A stretch of DNA of 64,000 nt, taken from Tessaracoccus oleiagri (lineage in GTDB: Bacteria > Actinomycetota > Actinomycetes > Propionibacteriales > Propionibacteriaceae). Positions 24,776 to 34,200 of the stretch are shown piece by piece; the stretch's first letter is position 1, and the number at the start of each line of letters is the position of its first letter. The stretch is taken from assembly GCF_900103275.1 (NCBI RefSeq), contig NZ_FNGP01000002.1, forward strand, positions 186,001-250,000. Reading direction: 5' to 3'. The notes under the pieces are model-generated. The model saw only the letters and a list, made by a program, of their open reading frames with translations. It was not told the origin of the DNA and made no database searches. Position numbers and translations under genes: made by a program.

Positions 24776-26320
24776 TCAGTGGGATTCGTGCCGGGGCGGC
24801 CGGCACCAGTTCACGCCCGCGGCGGTGAGCCGGTCGAGGTGGCGGCCGAGGCCGTCGACGTGGCCGCTCTCGGCCGGGTGGCCGGCCCAGAGCTGCTGCG
24901 CGATGGAGCTGCCGCGCGGCCACGCGAAGTACTCGAGCCGACGCCAGTCGTGGATGTACTCGGTCCACAGCTGGAACTGGCCGCCCAGCAGGCGCGCGGC
25001 CTCGGGTCCGTCGACCGCGTCCAGTTCCTCGGAGAGCCCCGCCACGGTGGCGAGGGTGGTGGGTCCGGTGATCGCGAGGGGATGGCCGTCGCCGTCGAAC
25101 TGGCTGTGGTCGAGGTAGGTGAGGTCTCCGGGCGCAGCGATGACGTCGTGCCCGAGCCGCGCCGCCCGCTGGATGGAGCGGCGGTCGCGCCACACCATGA
25201 CGGTGGTGCCCTCGGGGACGCCACCGTCGAGCACCTCGTCCCAGGCGATGACGCGGCGCCCCGCGTCGAGGACGTGGCGGCAGACCTCGCGCTCGAACCA
25301 GGCCTGCGCGGCGGCCGGGCCGTCGGCACCGACCTCCGCCATCGTCGCCCGGGACACGGGATCGGCCAGCCACTCGCTGCCGGGGCACTCGTCGCCACCC
25401 ACGTGGATCGGTGACCCGGGGAACAGCCGCATCACCTCGTCGAGCACGTCACGACAGAACTGCAGGGTCTCCTCGGACAGCCGCAGCACGTGCTCCGAGA
25501 TTCCCCAACACGTGCGCGGGTGCCGCACGTGGTCGCACGCCCCGAGCCACGGATACGCCGCGATGGCCGCCTCCATGTGGCCGGGCATGTCCACCTCCGG
25601 GACGACGGTGATGCCCAACTCGCCGGCACGCGCCACGAGCCGCCCGATCTCCTCGACGGTGTAGCTTCCGCCGTGGGGCCGGCCGTCGTGTTGCGGGAAG
25701 TCGTCGCAGTCGTTCTCGTCGGGCGGCGGTTGGTGGCCGGGCAGGGTGCCCGGACGCCAGCCCCCGACCTCCGTGAGCAACGGGTACTTGGCGACGGGCA
25801 GACGCCAGCCCTGGTCGTCGGTGAGGTGCAGGTGCAACACGTTGAGCTTGTGCATCGCCATCACCTCGAGGTGCTTCAACAGCCCCTCCATCGGGAGGAA
25901 GTGCCGGGCGACGTCCACCAGCGACCCGCGCCAGGCATACCTCGGCCGGTCCTCGATCTCCACGAAGGGGACCCGAAGGTCCGCCGCCTCCATCGGCCCC
26001 GGCCCGTGCACGAACACCGGCAGCAGTTGCAGGAGCGTCTGCACCGCCCAGCCCGCGCCGGCATCGTCGCCGTGGACGATCCGCACACCGTGCTCGTCCA
26101 CCGTGAGTCGGTACGCCTCCGCCTCCAATGACGCGTCGACCTCGAACCGGACGCCCCGCTCACCCGCGGCGGCCCCCGCGGAGCGGACACCGGCAGCCAC
26201 CAGCAGTCGCTCGGCGAGGACACCGCGGGCGGGCCCGCCCCCCGAGATCGGCAGCGGGTCGGGCAGCACGAACTCCCCCGTCCCCCATCGCACCACCGAC
26301 GGGGTGGGCAGCAGCCTCAT
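24776..26320 (-). CDS. GH20 beta-N-acetylhexosaminidase
   Basis: A 514-residue enzyme removing terminal beta-linked GlcNAc or GalNAc by substrate-assisted catalysis. The N-terminal GH20b domain (about 1-120) is followed by the TIM barrel: RGSLVDVARHFLP, LHLHLTDDQGWRLP, VPEVDMPGHMEA, and the catalytic pair Asp310-Glu311 in HVGGDECPG, then WDEVLDGG and the late tryptophans of the acetyl-binding pocket (QFQLWTEYI). There is no signal peptide, so it acts on imported oligosaccharides, not on surface glycans. Its ATG overlaps the HAD stop (ATGA). It is the second enzyme in the first DeoR operon. Confidence 0.93.
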   Translation of the reverse strand: MRLLPTPSVVRWGTGEFVLPDPLPISGGGPARGVLAERLLVAAGVRSAGAAAGERGVRFEVDASLEAEAYRLTVDEHGVRIVHGDDAGAGWAVQTLLQLLPVFVHGPGPMEAADLRVPFVEIEDRPRYAWRGSLVDVARHFLPMEGLLKHLEVMAMHKLNVLHLHLTDDQGWRLPVAKYPLLTEVGGWRPGTLPGHQPPPDENDCDDFPQHDGRPHGGSYTVEEIGRLVARAGELGITVVPEVDMPGHMEAAIAAYPWLGACDHVRHPRTCWGISEHVLRLSEETLQFCRDVLDEVMRLFPGSPIHVGGDECPGSEWLADPVSRATMAEVGADGPAAAQAWFEREVCRHVLDAGRRVIAWDEVLDGGVPEGTTVMVWRDRRSIQRAARLGHDVIAAPGDLTYLDHSQFDGDGHPLAITGPTTLATVAGLSEELDAVDGPEAARLLGGQFQLWTEYIHDWRRLEYFAWPRGSSIAQQLWAGHPAESGHVDGLGRHLDRLTAAGVNWCRPPRHESH

Positions 26321-26979
26321 CGGATGACCTCCGGCTGCCAGCCCGCGACCGCGTCGTCGAGCAGGGAGCCGACGGCCACGTCCCCCAGCCCCACGGCGGC
26401 AGGACCGACGGTGACGACGAAGGCCCCCGCAGCCCTTGCGGCGGCGGCCCCCACCGGCGAGTCCTCGAAGACCACGCAGTCGGCGATGTCGACGCCGCAG
26501 GCCGCTGCGGCGGCCAGGTACAGGTCCGGGGCCGGCTTCGGCGCCGCCACGTCCTCCGTGCCGAGGGCGGCGGTGAAGAGTCCCGCCCAGCCGAGCGCGC
26601 GCACCACCTGGGCGACGATGTCGGACGGGGAGTTGGACGCGATGGTGATCGGCATCATGGCGCTCAGCCGCCCGAGCAGTTCCGGCGCGCCGGGCATGGG
26701 CCGGACCGCACCGTCGAGATGCTTGGCGAGGAGCTCACGCAGGCGCCGCTCCACGGCCGCCTCGTCCGCGGAGGGGTACTCGGCCACGTACTCGCGGGTC
26801 AGGTCGGCGAGGCTGCCGCCGAGCATGCCCCTCCCCGACGGGTCACCACCGGCCTCGGTCCAAAGCTCCTCGATGGCGGCGAACCACGCGAACTCGGAGT
26901 CGACGAGCGTGTCGTCCATGTCGAACAACACGGCGGCCGCACGGGGCGGCAGCGTCTGCAGGGCAAGCGAATCGGTCAT
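26317..26979 (-). CDS. HAD-superfamily sugar-phosphate phosphatase or mutase
   Basis: A 220-residue HAD subfamily IA protein. Motif I is FDMDDTLVDSE with Asp20 and Asp22, motif II is TIASNSP, then a lysine in APKPAPDLY, and motif III VVFEDSPVGAAAARAAG. A helical cap lies between residues 35 and 95. Such proteins dephosphorylate small sugar phosphates or act as beta-phosphoglucomutases; sequence alone does not decide. It overlaps the DeoR gene (ATGA, 26976-26979) and the GH20 gene, so it probably handles a sugar phosphate from this glycan pathway. Confidence 0.87.
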   Translation of the reverse strand: MTDSLALQTLPPRAAAVLFDMDDTLVDSEFAWFAAIEELWTEAGGDPSGRGMLGGSLADLTREYVAEYPSADEAAVERRLRELLAKHLDGAVRPMPGAPELLGRLSAMMPITIASNSPSDIVAQVVRALGWAGLFTAALGTEDVAAPKPAPDLYLAAAAACGVDIADCVVFEDSPVGAAAARAAGAFVVTVGPAAVGLGDVAVGSLLDDAVAGWQPEVIR

Positions 26980-27728
26980 ACGTGAAGCACTCCAGTTCCG
27001 GCCGTGGCGAGCGTCTCGGTGAGGTCGCCCAGGTCGTCGAGATCCGTCACGATGTGGCTCATCGTGGTGACCGGGAGGACGGCGTAGGAGCCCTTCCCGG
27101 GAAACTTGGTGGCGTCGGCGAGCAGCACGTTGGCGCTGCTGGACTGGGCGATGGCGCGCTTGACGCTCACTTGGTCGAGCGTGGTGTCGCGGGTCATGCC
27201 GTCGCCGGCGATCCCGCTGCACCCCATGAAGGAGAGGTCGGCGCGCACCTCCCGCAGCGCCTCCTCCGTCATGTGCCCCGACGTGCACCGGTAGTCGCTG
27301 CGGTAGCCGCCGCCGAGCAGGAGCAGCCGGGCCGCCGGCTCCTCGGCGAACAACAGGAACACGGGGACGCTGGCCGTCACGATCGTGAGGGAACGCCCGA
27401 GGAGTTCGTGCGCCACGGCGAGGGCCGAGGTGCCGACGTCGAGGATGACGGTCATGCCGTCCTCGACCAGATCCGCCGCCGCGACGGCGATGCGTCGCTT
27501 CGCGTCGGCGTTCGCGAGCCGGACCTCGTCGATCGGGTCGTCGCGTTCCGGCGACAGCACGGCGCCGCCGAACGTCCGGCGCAGGATGCCCTCGTCCTCC
27601 ATGAGGCTGAGGTCCCGCCGGATCGTCGAAGGGCTCACCTCGAGCACCTGGGCCAGCTCTCCCACGGAGAGGCCCCCACGCTCGCGCAATGCGCTCATGA
27701 TGCTCTGGTGGCGCAGGGCTGGAATCAT
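26976..27728 (-). CDS. DeoR-family regulator of the GH20-GH125 operon
   Basis: A 250-residue DeoR-type repressor. The N-terminal helix-turn-helix reads HQSIMSALRERGGLSVGELAQVLEVSPSTIRRDLSLMEDEGILRRTFGGA. The sugar-phosphate-sensing domain has ILDVGTSALAVAHEL, LLLGGGYR, FMGCSGI and the family's ADATKFPGKGS. The start is set at ATG 27728: minus-strand TATGCT ends seven bases before it with no Shine-Dalgarno, so the operon message may be leaderless; an ATG four codons upstream is less likely. It heads its own operon and faces the PfkB gene, so it probably controls both sides in response to a phosphorylated sugar. Confidence 0.9.
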   Translation of the reverse strand: MIPALRHQSIMSALRERGGLSVGELAQVLEVSPSTIRRDLSLMEDEGILRRTFGGAVLSPERDDPIDEVRLANADAKRRIAVAAADLVEDGMTVILDVGTSALAVAHELLGRSLTIVTASVPVFLLFAEEPAARLLLLGGGYRSDYRCTSGHMTEEALREVRADLSFMGCSGIAGDGMTRDTTLDQVSVKRAIAQSSSANVLLADATKFPGKGSYAVLPVTTMSHIVTDLDDLGDLTETLATAGTGVLHV

Positions 27729-27757
27729 GCCGCAGAGCATAGCCAGATTTGGCTGAG

Positions 27758-27780
27758 TTTGCGCACCTTTGCTCACTTTG
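27758..27780. promoter_or_regulatory. Candidate DeoR operator: iterated TTTGCnCAC
   Basis: TTTGCGCAC (27758-27766) and TTTGCTCAC (27768-27776) repeat with a 10-base period and are followed by TTTG (27777-27780), placing copies on the same face of the helix. They lie in the 120-base gap between the divergent DeoR and PfkB genes, upstream of the minus-strand -10 TATGCT. DeoR proteins often bind such iterated repeats. Confidence 0.45.
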
Positions 27781-27848
27781 ATGGAGCAGGCTGGCTATCA
27801 GTGCGCGATTCCGAGCATACTGGCCTCGTCGAGAGAAGGAGGCGGCAA

Positions 27849-28829
27849 GTGACCAGCGACGAAAACCCGCGCCACGTGCAGGTACTGGCGGTCGGCATGA
27901 CGTACCGCGACCTGGTGATGACCGGGCTGGAGACGATGCCCCGACCGGGCGAGGAGATCTACGCCTCCGCGCTCCACGAGACCTGGGGCGGCGTCGCGAC
28001 GATGGCCCGCGTCTGCAACGCTCTCGGACTGGCCACCGGTCTCGCTACGGCGGTGGGCGACGACGCGGCGAGCGCGCGCCTGCTCGACGACATGGCGCGC
28101 GCCGGAGTCGACACGAGCCTCACGGCGCGCCACCCCGGCTGGGCGCTGCCCGTCACCGTGGCGCTCTCCACCTCCGACGACCGCGCCATGGTCACCGTCG
28201 AGGCGCCCCCGCCCGCCGGCGTCACCGACCACTTGGAACACACCGCGTTCACCGCCGACGCCGTGATCGTCGACATGCGCGACCCCGCCATGGGCTGGCT
28301 CCAGCGGGCCCGCGCCCGGGGCACGAAGGTCTACGCCTCGCGTGGTTTCGACCCCACGGGCGAGTGGAGCGCGGAGAGTCTCGCCGACGACGGCACCTGC
28401 GACGTGTGGATGCTCAACGACCTCGAGGCGCGCGCCTTCACCGGCCTCGACGACCCCGTCGCCGCAGCCAGGATGCTGAGCGGCCGGGTGCCCATGGTGG
28501 TCGTCACCCGTGGCGCGGCGGGCATGGTGGGAGTCGACTGCGCCACCGGGGAGGAGGCCTCCATCGACGCCTTCCGCGTGCAACCGCTGAACCTCACCGG
28601 CGCCGGCGACTCCACGCTGGCCGCACTCGCCTACGCGGGGCTCGTGCCCGGCGCGGGGCTCACCGACCGCCTCGACCTGGCCGCCTTCATCGCCGGCTCC
28701 ATCCTCGAGCGCCCCCAAGGAGCCGCCCGGCCGCCGGCGCTGGACGAGCTCGTCGCGCGGACCGACTCCGGGACGGACGCCCGGCTGCCCCGCATCCGGG
28801 AGTTGCTCACCAGCGGAATGCGCAGCTGA
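27849..28829 (+). CDS. PfkB-family sugar kinase
   Basis: A 326-residue ribokinase-like kinase that should phosphorylate a sugar or nucleoside with ATP. Early GMTYRDLVM and the GG pair in ETWGGVATMARVCNALG fit the family; the C-terminal anion hole NLTGAGDSTLAAL carries the catalytic base Asp254, though the usual GDxF phenylalanine is replaced (GDST). GTG 27849 has AAGGAGG about seven bases before it. The downstream phosphoesterase gene overlaps its stop by one base (TGATG). It faces the DeoR gene across a shared operator region, which ties it to the glycan locus. Substrate is not evident; N-acetylhexosamine or mannose are reasonable guesses. Confidence 0.88.
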   Translation: MTSDENPRHVQVLAVGMTYRDLVMTGLETMPRPGEEIYASALHETWGGVATMARVCNALGLATGLATAVGDDAASARLLDDMARAGVDTSLTARHPGWALPVTVALSTSDDRAMVTVEAPPPAGVTDHLEHTAFTADAVIVDMRDPAMGWLQRARARGTKVYASRGFDPTGEWSAESLADDGTCDVWMLNDLEARAFTGLDDPVAAARMLSGRVPMVVVTRGAAGMVGVDCATGEEASIDAFRVQPLNLTGAGDSTLAALAYAGLVPGAGLTDRLDLAAFIAGSILERPQGAARPPALDELVARTDSGTDARLPRIRELLTSGMRS

Positions 28830-30214
28830 TGGCATCGGGCTACTCGCTGCTGGTCTTGGGCGACACCCAGTACCTCTTCGACGGCGATCGCAACCGGCCC
28901 GACCTGCTCGCCGAGACGTTCGCGGAGGTGGCCCGGCTCGAGGCGAGCGGAGCCATCTCCCCGGTGCGGCACGTCGTCCACGTGGGCGACGTCACGGAGC
29001 ACGGCTGGGCGCAGGAGTGCAGCCGCGCGTACCGCGCCCTGGCGGCCGGCCGGGAGATCCTCGGCCAGTTGGCCATGACGATCGCGACCGGCAATCATGA
29101 TGTCGAGGCCGGCTCGCGCGACGACCGCGGGGAGACGCCGTTCCTGGCCGCCTTCGGTCCCGCCTCCGAACTGCTCCGCGGCGCCAATCTCGCGTCGGCA
29201 GTCGTGCACGGCCCCGGCGGCTACTCGTCGTGGCGCCGGGTGGCCCTCCCCGACGGGTCCGAACTCGGCGTCCTGGCACTGGACTGGGACCCCACCGACG
29301 CGGGCTGGCGCTGGGCCGCGGAAACCCTGACCGGGAACGCCACCGTCCCCACCGTCGTCGTCTGCCACGACGTCGCCCACGACTCGGCACTGACGCAGCG
29401 CGGGCTGCAGCTTGAGGAGGCGCTCGCCGGCCACTCGCAGGTGTTCCTCGTGCTCGGCGGCCACCACTGGCCCAGCACCCGCGTGGTCACTGCTGGGCGC
29501 GAGTACCACGCCATCAACTACCAGGAACTGCCCTTCGGCGGCGCCGGCACGGCCCGGGTCTACGACTTCGATCCCCCGAGCGGCACCTGCCAGGCGATCA
29601 CCTTCTCGCCGGCGCTCCGCCACCCCGACGTGCTCCGCAGCGTCGCAGCCCGCCGCCGGCTCGGCCTCGCAAGGCCCGAGGACCAGTTCGCCTTCCCGCT
29701 GCCCGCGGCCCTGGGTGGAGGCCCGGACACGCCGTGGCAGGCGCGCGGCCAAACCCTCGTCGCCGACCACCGCGGCCCGGGCGAGATCGAGCTGGCGCTG
29801 CCCGGGGACTTCACCATCGAGGCCACCGCCACGCTGCCCGAACGGTTCCACGACTCCTGGCAGGTGCTGCTGGCGCGCCTGGGCGAGGCGCCCGACGGGT
29901 CCCCCGAACCCCTCGCGGCGCTGAGCCTCTCGACGGAGAACTTCCTCGGTTGGATGGCCTACGTCGAGGGCGGCGAGACATGGGCCACCTCGCACGAGTA
30001 CGCGCCGGGAACGTCCGTCGTCGTCGTGCTGTCCAACCGCGACGGCGGCGGGCTCTGGGTGGACGGCGACCCCGTCGGCCGGCGGGACGCGAGGCTGGGC
30101 CACGCGCTCGTGCCGGGGCCTTGGCGGTGGCGGGTCGGCTCCGGCGAGTACGCGGGCGCCTCCGCCGACCCGTTCCAGGGCACCGTCACGCGGGTCAGGG
30201 CGTGGTCGTCCTGA
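28829..30214 (+). CDS. Calcineurin-like metallophosphoesterase with lectin-like C-terminus
   Basis: A 461-residue protein. Residues 1 to about 275 form a metallophosphoesterase: LGDTQY (Asp12), HVGDVTEHG (Asp54), TGNHD (Asn89-His90), VVCHD (His180) and GGHHWP (His212-213), a complete two-metal site. Residues about 300-461 look like a concanavalin/LamG-type beta-sandwich (FTIEATATLPE, GLWVDGDPVGRRD, WRVGSGEYAG, ending in FQGTVTRVRAWS). No signal peptide is present although LamG domains usually sit outside the cell. It follows the PfkB gene with a TGATG overlap. A phosphomono- or diester on the glycan or its breakdown product is a plausible substrate; not proven. Confidence 0.82.
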   Translation: MASGYSLLVLGDTQYLFDGDRNRPDLLAETFAEVARLEASGAISPVRHVVHVGDVTEHGWAQECSRAYRALAAGREILGQLAMTIATGNHDVEAGSRDDRGETPFLAAFGPASELLRGANLASAVVHGPGGYSSWRRVALPDGSELGVLALDWDPTDAGWRWAAETLTGNATVPTVVVCHDVAHDSALTQRGLQLEEALAGHSQVFLVLGGHHWPSTRVVTAGREYHAINYQELPFGGAGTARVYDFDPPSGTCQAITFSPALRHPDVLRSVAARRRLGLARPEDQFAFPLPAALGGGPDTPWQARGQTLVADHRGPGEIELALPGDFTIEATATLPERFHDSWQVLLARLGEAPDGSPEPLAALSLSTENFLGWMAYVEGGETWATSHEYAPGTSVVVVLSNRDGGGLWVDGDPVGRRDARLGHALVPGPWRWRVGSGEYAGASADPFQGTVTRVRAWSS

Positions 30215-30238
30215 CAGGGCTGTAGCCGGCGCCGGCGG

Positions 30239-31261
30239 TCACCACTCGAAGTGGAGGTCGCGCGTCGGGCCGGTGGTGTCGAAGTCGCGCAGCTCCCCCA
30301 CCCCGGGAGCCTCCATCCAGCCCTGACGCACGCCGATGGAGTCCAGCAGGAGGTCCATCACCTCGTGGCTGCGCAGCGACCGCGCCGCCCGGATGGGTTC
30401 CGGCAGCGCTCCGCCGACGCGGTGGGCGATGACGAAGCTGCGGCGGACCTCCACCTCGTCCTCCCCGTGCCCGCCACCGGCCTTGTGGCCGTGGTCGGTG
30501 GTGACGACGATGAGCCAGTCCTCGGCGAGTTGCTCGTGGCGCTCGGAGACGGCCTTCACCATGTGGCGGGTCCACTCGTCGACCCGCTTGATCGCCTCGC
30601 GGTACTGCTCGGAGTCGGCGCCGTGCTCGTGGCCCGTGGCGTCGACCCCCTCGAAGTACACGACGGCCGCGTCCGGGCCCTCGTGCGAGAGCCGCCACGT
30701 CGCCCACTGGCACACGGCGGCGTCCGCAGCGTCGATCCCCCGGCTCTGGTCAGGCAGGAACAGCTGGTGCTGGCCGGTGCGCTGCTGGTCCACCCGCTGG
30801 TGGATGATCGGCCCTGGCCCGTGCGGCGCGACGAAGGCGTCCCACGTGGCGGCCGCGAGCGTCCTGGCCGAGGGGTTGGCGAAGAAGATCCGGGACAGGA
30901 TGTCCGGGCGCTTGGCCAGGTGGTGCCCCACGAACTCGTTCCACCAGACGTTGGACTCCTCGTGCCTGGAGCCCGTCAGGATCGACGCCCAGCCAGGACC
31001 CGAGTCCGTCGGTGGCGTCATCCACATCGGGATGATGGTCCCCTCCGAGCGGCTGTCCCCGGCGGCCAGCCGCGCGAGGGTCGGGGCGATCGGCCCGAGG
31101 TCGGCCGCCTCCTCGGGCGGCAGGGTGCCGTCGGCGCCTCCCGCGCTGAAGCGCGGATCGGCGGCATGGTCCGGTGCCGCGAAGGCGGGATCGGCCGCGA
31201 CCGCGTGGGGAAGGGCGAGGTCGACGCGGACCCCGTCCAGGCAGATGAACAGGAGCTTCAT
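30239..31261 (-). CDS. Alkaline-phosphatase-superfamily phosphodiesterase
   Basis: A 340-residue cytoplasmic protein of the type I phosphodiesterase/nucleotide pyrophosphatase kind. The N-terminal metal motif is LLFICLDGVRVD, followed by a threonine-rich nucleophile region (PMWMTPPTDSGPGWASILTG), FEGVDATGHEHG and TTDHGHKAGGGHG, the last two being classic metal-binding loops of the superfamily. It is the last gene of the second DeoR operon, overlapping the GH38 gene by four bases (ATGA). With the metallophosphoesterase nearby it makes two hydrolases of phosphate esters in a glycosidase locus. Substrate unknown. A GC palindrome (GCCGGCGCCGGC) follows at 30225-30236, between the converging genes. 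Confidence 0.85.
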   Translation of the reverse strand: MKLLFICLDGVRVDLALPHAVAADPAFAAPDHAADPRFSAGGADGTLPPEEAADLGPIAPTLARLAAGDSRSEGTIIPMWMTPPTDSGPGWASILTGSRHEESNVWWNEFVGHHLAKRPDILSRIFFANPSARTLAAATWDAFVAPHGPGPIIHQRVDQQRTGQHQLFLPDQSRGIDAADAAVCQWATWRLSHEGPDAAVVYFEGVDATGHEHGADSEQYREAIKRVDEWTRHMVKAVSERHEQLAEDWLIVVTTDHGHKAGGGHGEDEVEVRRSFVIAHRVGGALPEPIRAARSLRSHEVMDLLLDSIGVRQGWMEAPGVGELRDFDTTGPTRDLHFEW

Positions 31262-34200
31262 CGGTCGACCTTCATCCGGAGGGTGAGGATCTGGAACGGC
31301 CGCAGCCGCAGCGCGATCCGCTCACCGGACGCCACTCCCCCGTCCGGGAGCGCCTGCGTCGGCTCGTCGACCGGGTCCTCGAGGAGGTCGACCTCCGTGA
31401 TGCTCGTCGCCTCGCCGGACAGAACGAGCGCCACCTTGCTGCGTGCCCCCGCCGCCTCGTGGAGCCGGACGACGAGGTCGCCCGAGTCGTCGAAGGCCCG
31501 CTTGACCGAGTCGATGACCGCGAACGACTTCGCGTCCGCGGGCAGGATGCGGGCCACGGACTCGACGGTCGCGGCGCCTTCCAGCACGTGCAGCGGCTGG
31601 TTGACGCGAAGACCCGCCCGGGAGGCGGCGGGCACGTCGGCCCCGAGGGTGAGGCTGTAGTCCATGCTGTGCTCGCCGAGGTCGGCCAGCGGGTCCGGGG
31701 CCTGGGGCGCCCGGAGGAGGGTGAGCCGCGCGTGCACGCCGGACGTCGGCGCGCCCGACGAGCCGCCCGCGGGAAGCACGTCGTGCCCGTAGCTGGACCC
31801 GTTGGCCAGCGCGACGCCGTAGCCGGGCTCCTCCAGGAGCATCCAGCGGTGGCCGCTCGTCTCGAAGCGCGCCTTGTCCCACGAGGTGTTGGGGGCGATC
31901 GGGCGCTCGATGTGGCCGAACTGGATCTCCGACGACGTCCGGGCCGCCCGCACGTCGAGGGGGAATCCCACCTTGAGGACGTGTTCGCGTTCCTTCCAGT
32001 CGATCCAGAGCCCGAAGTCCACGGTGCGGGAATCGGCGTCCAGCGAGATGGACTGGATCGCCCGGGACTTGCCGAACTCCCGCGTGACCTCCACCCGCAC
32101 CCGGAGGTCGTCGACGACGGTGGCTTCGATCGAGGCCACACCGTCGACGTCGGTCCCCTGGTGGTCGTAGTGGTCCTCCAGTTCCCAGGCGTCGAAGGCG
32201 CTGGGGTGGTCCGGGTGGAGGCGGAGCAGATTTCCGCGCCCGCCGGGCAGGAGCACCTCGCGGTCCTCGACGAGGTCCCGCAGGGAGACGACCGTGCCGT
32301 CGGCGCCGATCCCGACCCGGACGAGTCCGTTGTCCAGCACCGTCACGTCGCCGTCGCGACGCAGCGTCACCGGGTGCTCCGGGGCGCCGGCGCTCTCTGC
32401 CGGTGCGACGGCGAGCGCCGGGACCTCGACGAGCGTCAGGGCGTCCCCGACGGCCACCACCTCGCGCCGGTCGAACGGCGAGGCGTTCAGCAGGGACCGC
32501 GATGGGGCGTCGCTGCGAAGCGCAACCCACGCCTCGTCGAGCAGCGTCTCGATCTCGCCGGCGAGTGCGCGGTACTCCGCAGCGGCCTCGCGGTTGACCC
32601 ACGACGTGCTGCTCCCGGGCAGGATGTCGTGGAACTGGAGCAGGAGCATCCGCCGCCACAACTGCTCGAGCGCCTCCTGCGGGTAGCGGTAGTCCGGGTT
32701 GGCGCGCACCGCCATGCTGGCGAGCAACTCGACGGCGGCGAGGCCGTGCTCCGTGCGGCGATTGCCGCGCTTGAGCTCCGCCTGCGTCGTGTACACGCCG
32801 CGGTGGAACTCGAGGTAGAGCTCGCCGCTCCACACGGGCGGCTCCGCATAGTCCTCCACGGCCGCGCGGAAGAACTCGTCCGGGGAACCCGGCGTCACGA
32901 CCGGCGCGTCCTCCATGTCCGCGAAGCGGTGCACCCGCTCCATCATCTCGCGGATGGGACCGCCGCCACCGTCGCCGTAGCCGAATGGGAGGAGGGAGTG
33001 CGCCGTGGCGCCCTTCTCCTTGAAGTTCCGCTCCGCGCGCACGATCTCCTCGGCGCTGACGATGCTGTCGTAGCAGTCGACGGGCGGGAAGTGGGTCCAG
33101 ATCCGGGTGCCGTCGATGCCCTCCCACCAGAAGGTGTGGTGCGGCAGCTTGTTCAGCCGGTTCCACGACAGCTTCTGCGTGAAGAACCAGCGCATGCCGG
33201 CGAGGCGGGCGATCTGCGGCAGGGCGCCGGTGTAGCCGAACGAGTCGGGCAGCCACAGGCAGTCGGGCCGGACGCCTAGTTCGTCGCGCATCCAGCGCAG
33301 GCCCGACGTGAGCTGGCGCACCAGCGCCTCCCCGCCGGGCAGGTTGGTGTCGGACTCGACCCACATGCCGCCGACCGCGTGCCACTGCCCACGGTCGATC
33401 GCGTCACGGACCCGGCCGAAGACCTCCGGGGAGGCCTCCTTGAGCCACTGGTAGTGCTGCGCGGAGGTGCAGGCGAAATGGAAGTCCGGGTACTCGTCGG
33501 CCAGGGCGGTGACGTTGGAGAACGTGCGCAGCACCTTGCGCTTCGTCTCGCGGATGGGCCACAGCCAGGCGGAGTCGATGTGCGCGTGGCCGATGGCGGT
33601 CATCCTCTGGGCCGATGCGTTGGCGCCGCCGGCGATCAGCGGGGCCAGCACGTCGCGGGCTGCGCCCGCGGTCTGCGCCATGTCTCCGGAGTCGACGACG
33701 TCGGCGGCGCGCTCGAGGCCACGCAGGATCTTGGCGCGCCGCGTCGAGTGCTCGGGTAGCTGCCGCATGAGGCCGTCGAGGACGTCGAGGTCGAGTGCGA
33801 GACCGAAGAGGTTCGCGTCGCGGACGACGACCTCCGCGCCGCCGTAGCGCCAGACGGGCTCGTCGGAGGCGGTGAGGCGGTCGCCCTGCTGGGTGGGGGT
33901 GCCCATGTAGTGGGTCATGTCGGGGTTGGCCGCGGCCTCCACGACGAACTCCACGGTGCCGTCGTCCCGGACGAGCGGCCGACCGGCCGCGGCGAGATCG
34001 TCGGCGAGCCGCCCGAAGTTGAGCGGAACGGTGCGGTTCATCGGGTTGACGGCCTTCAGCGGGGTGCCGTCGGGGGTGAAGACCATGCCCTCGGACTGGT
34101 TGCCGGCCCAGTCCCCCACGAAGCCGAGGTCGATCCGGAGCTCGAGGCGCGAGCCGCGGAGTTCGGCCGGGACCTCGCCCCGCAGCTTCAGCCACCAGGT

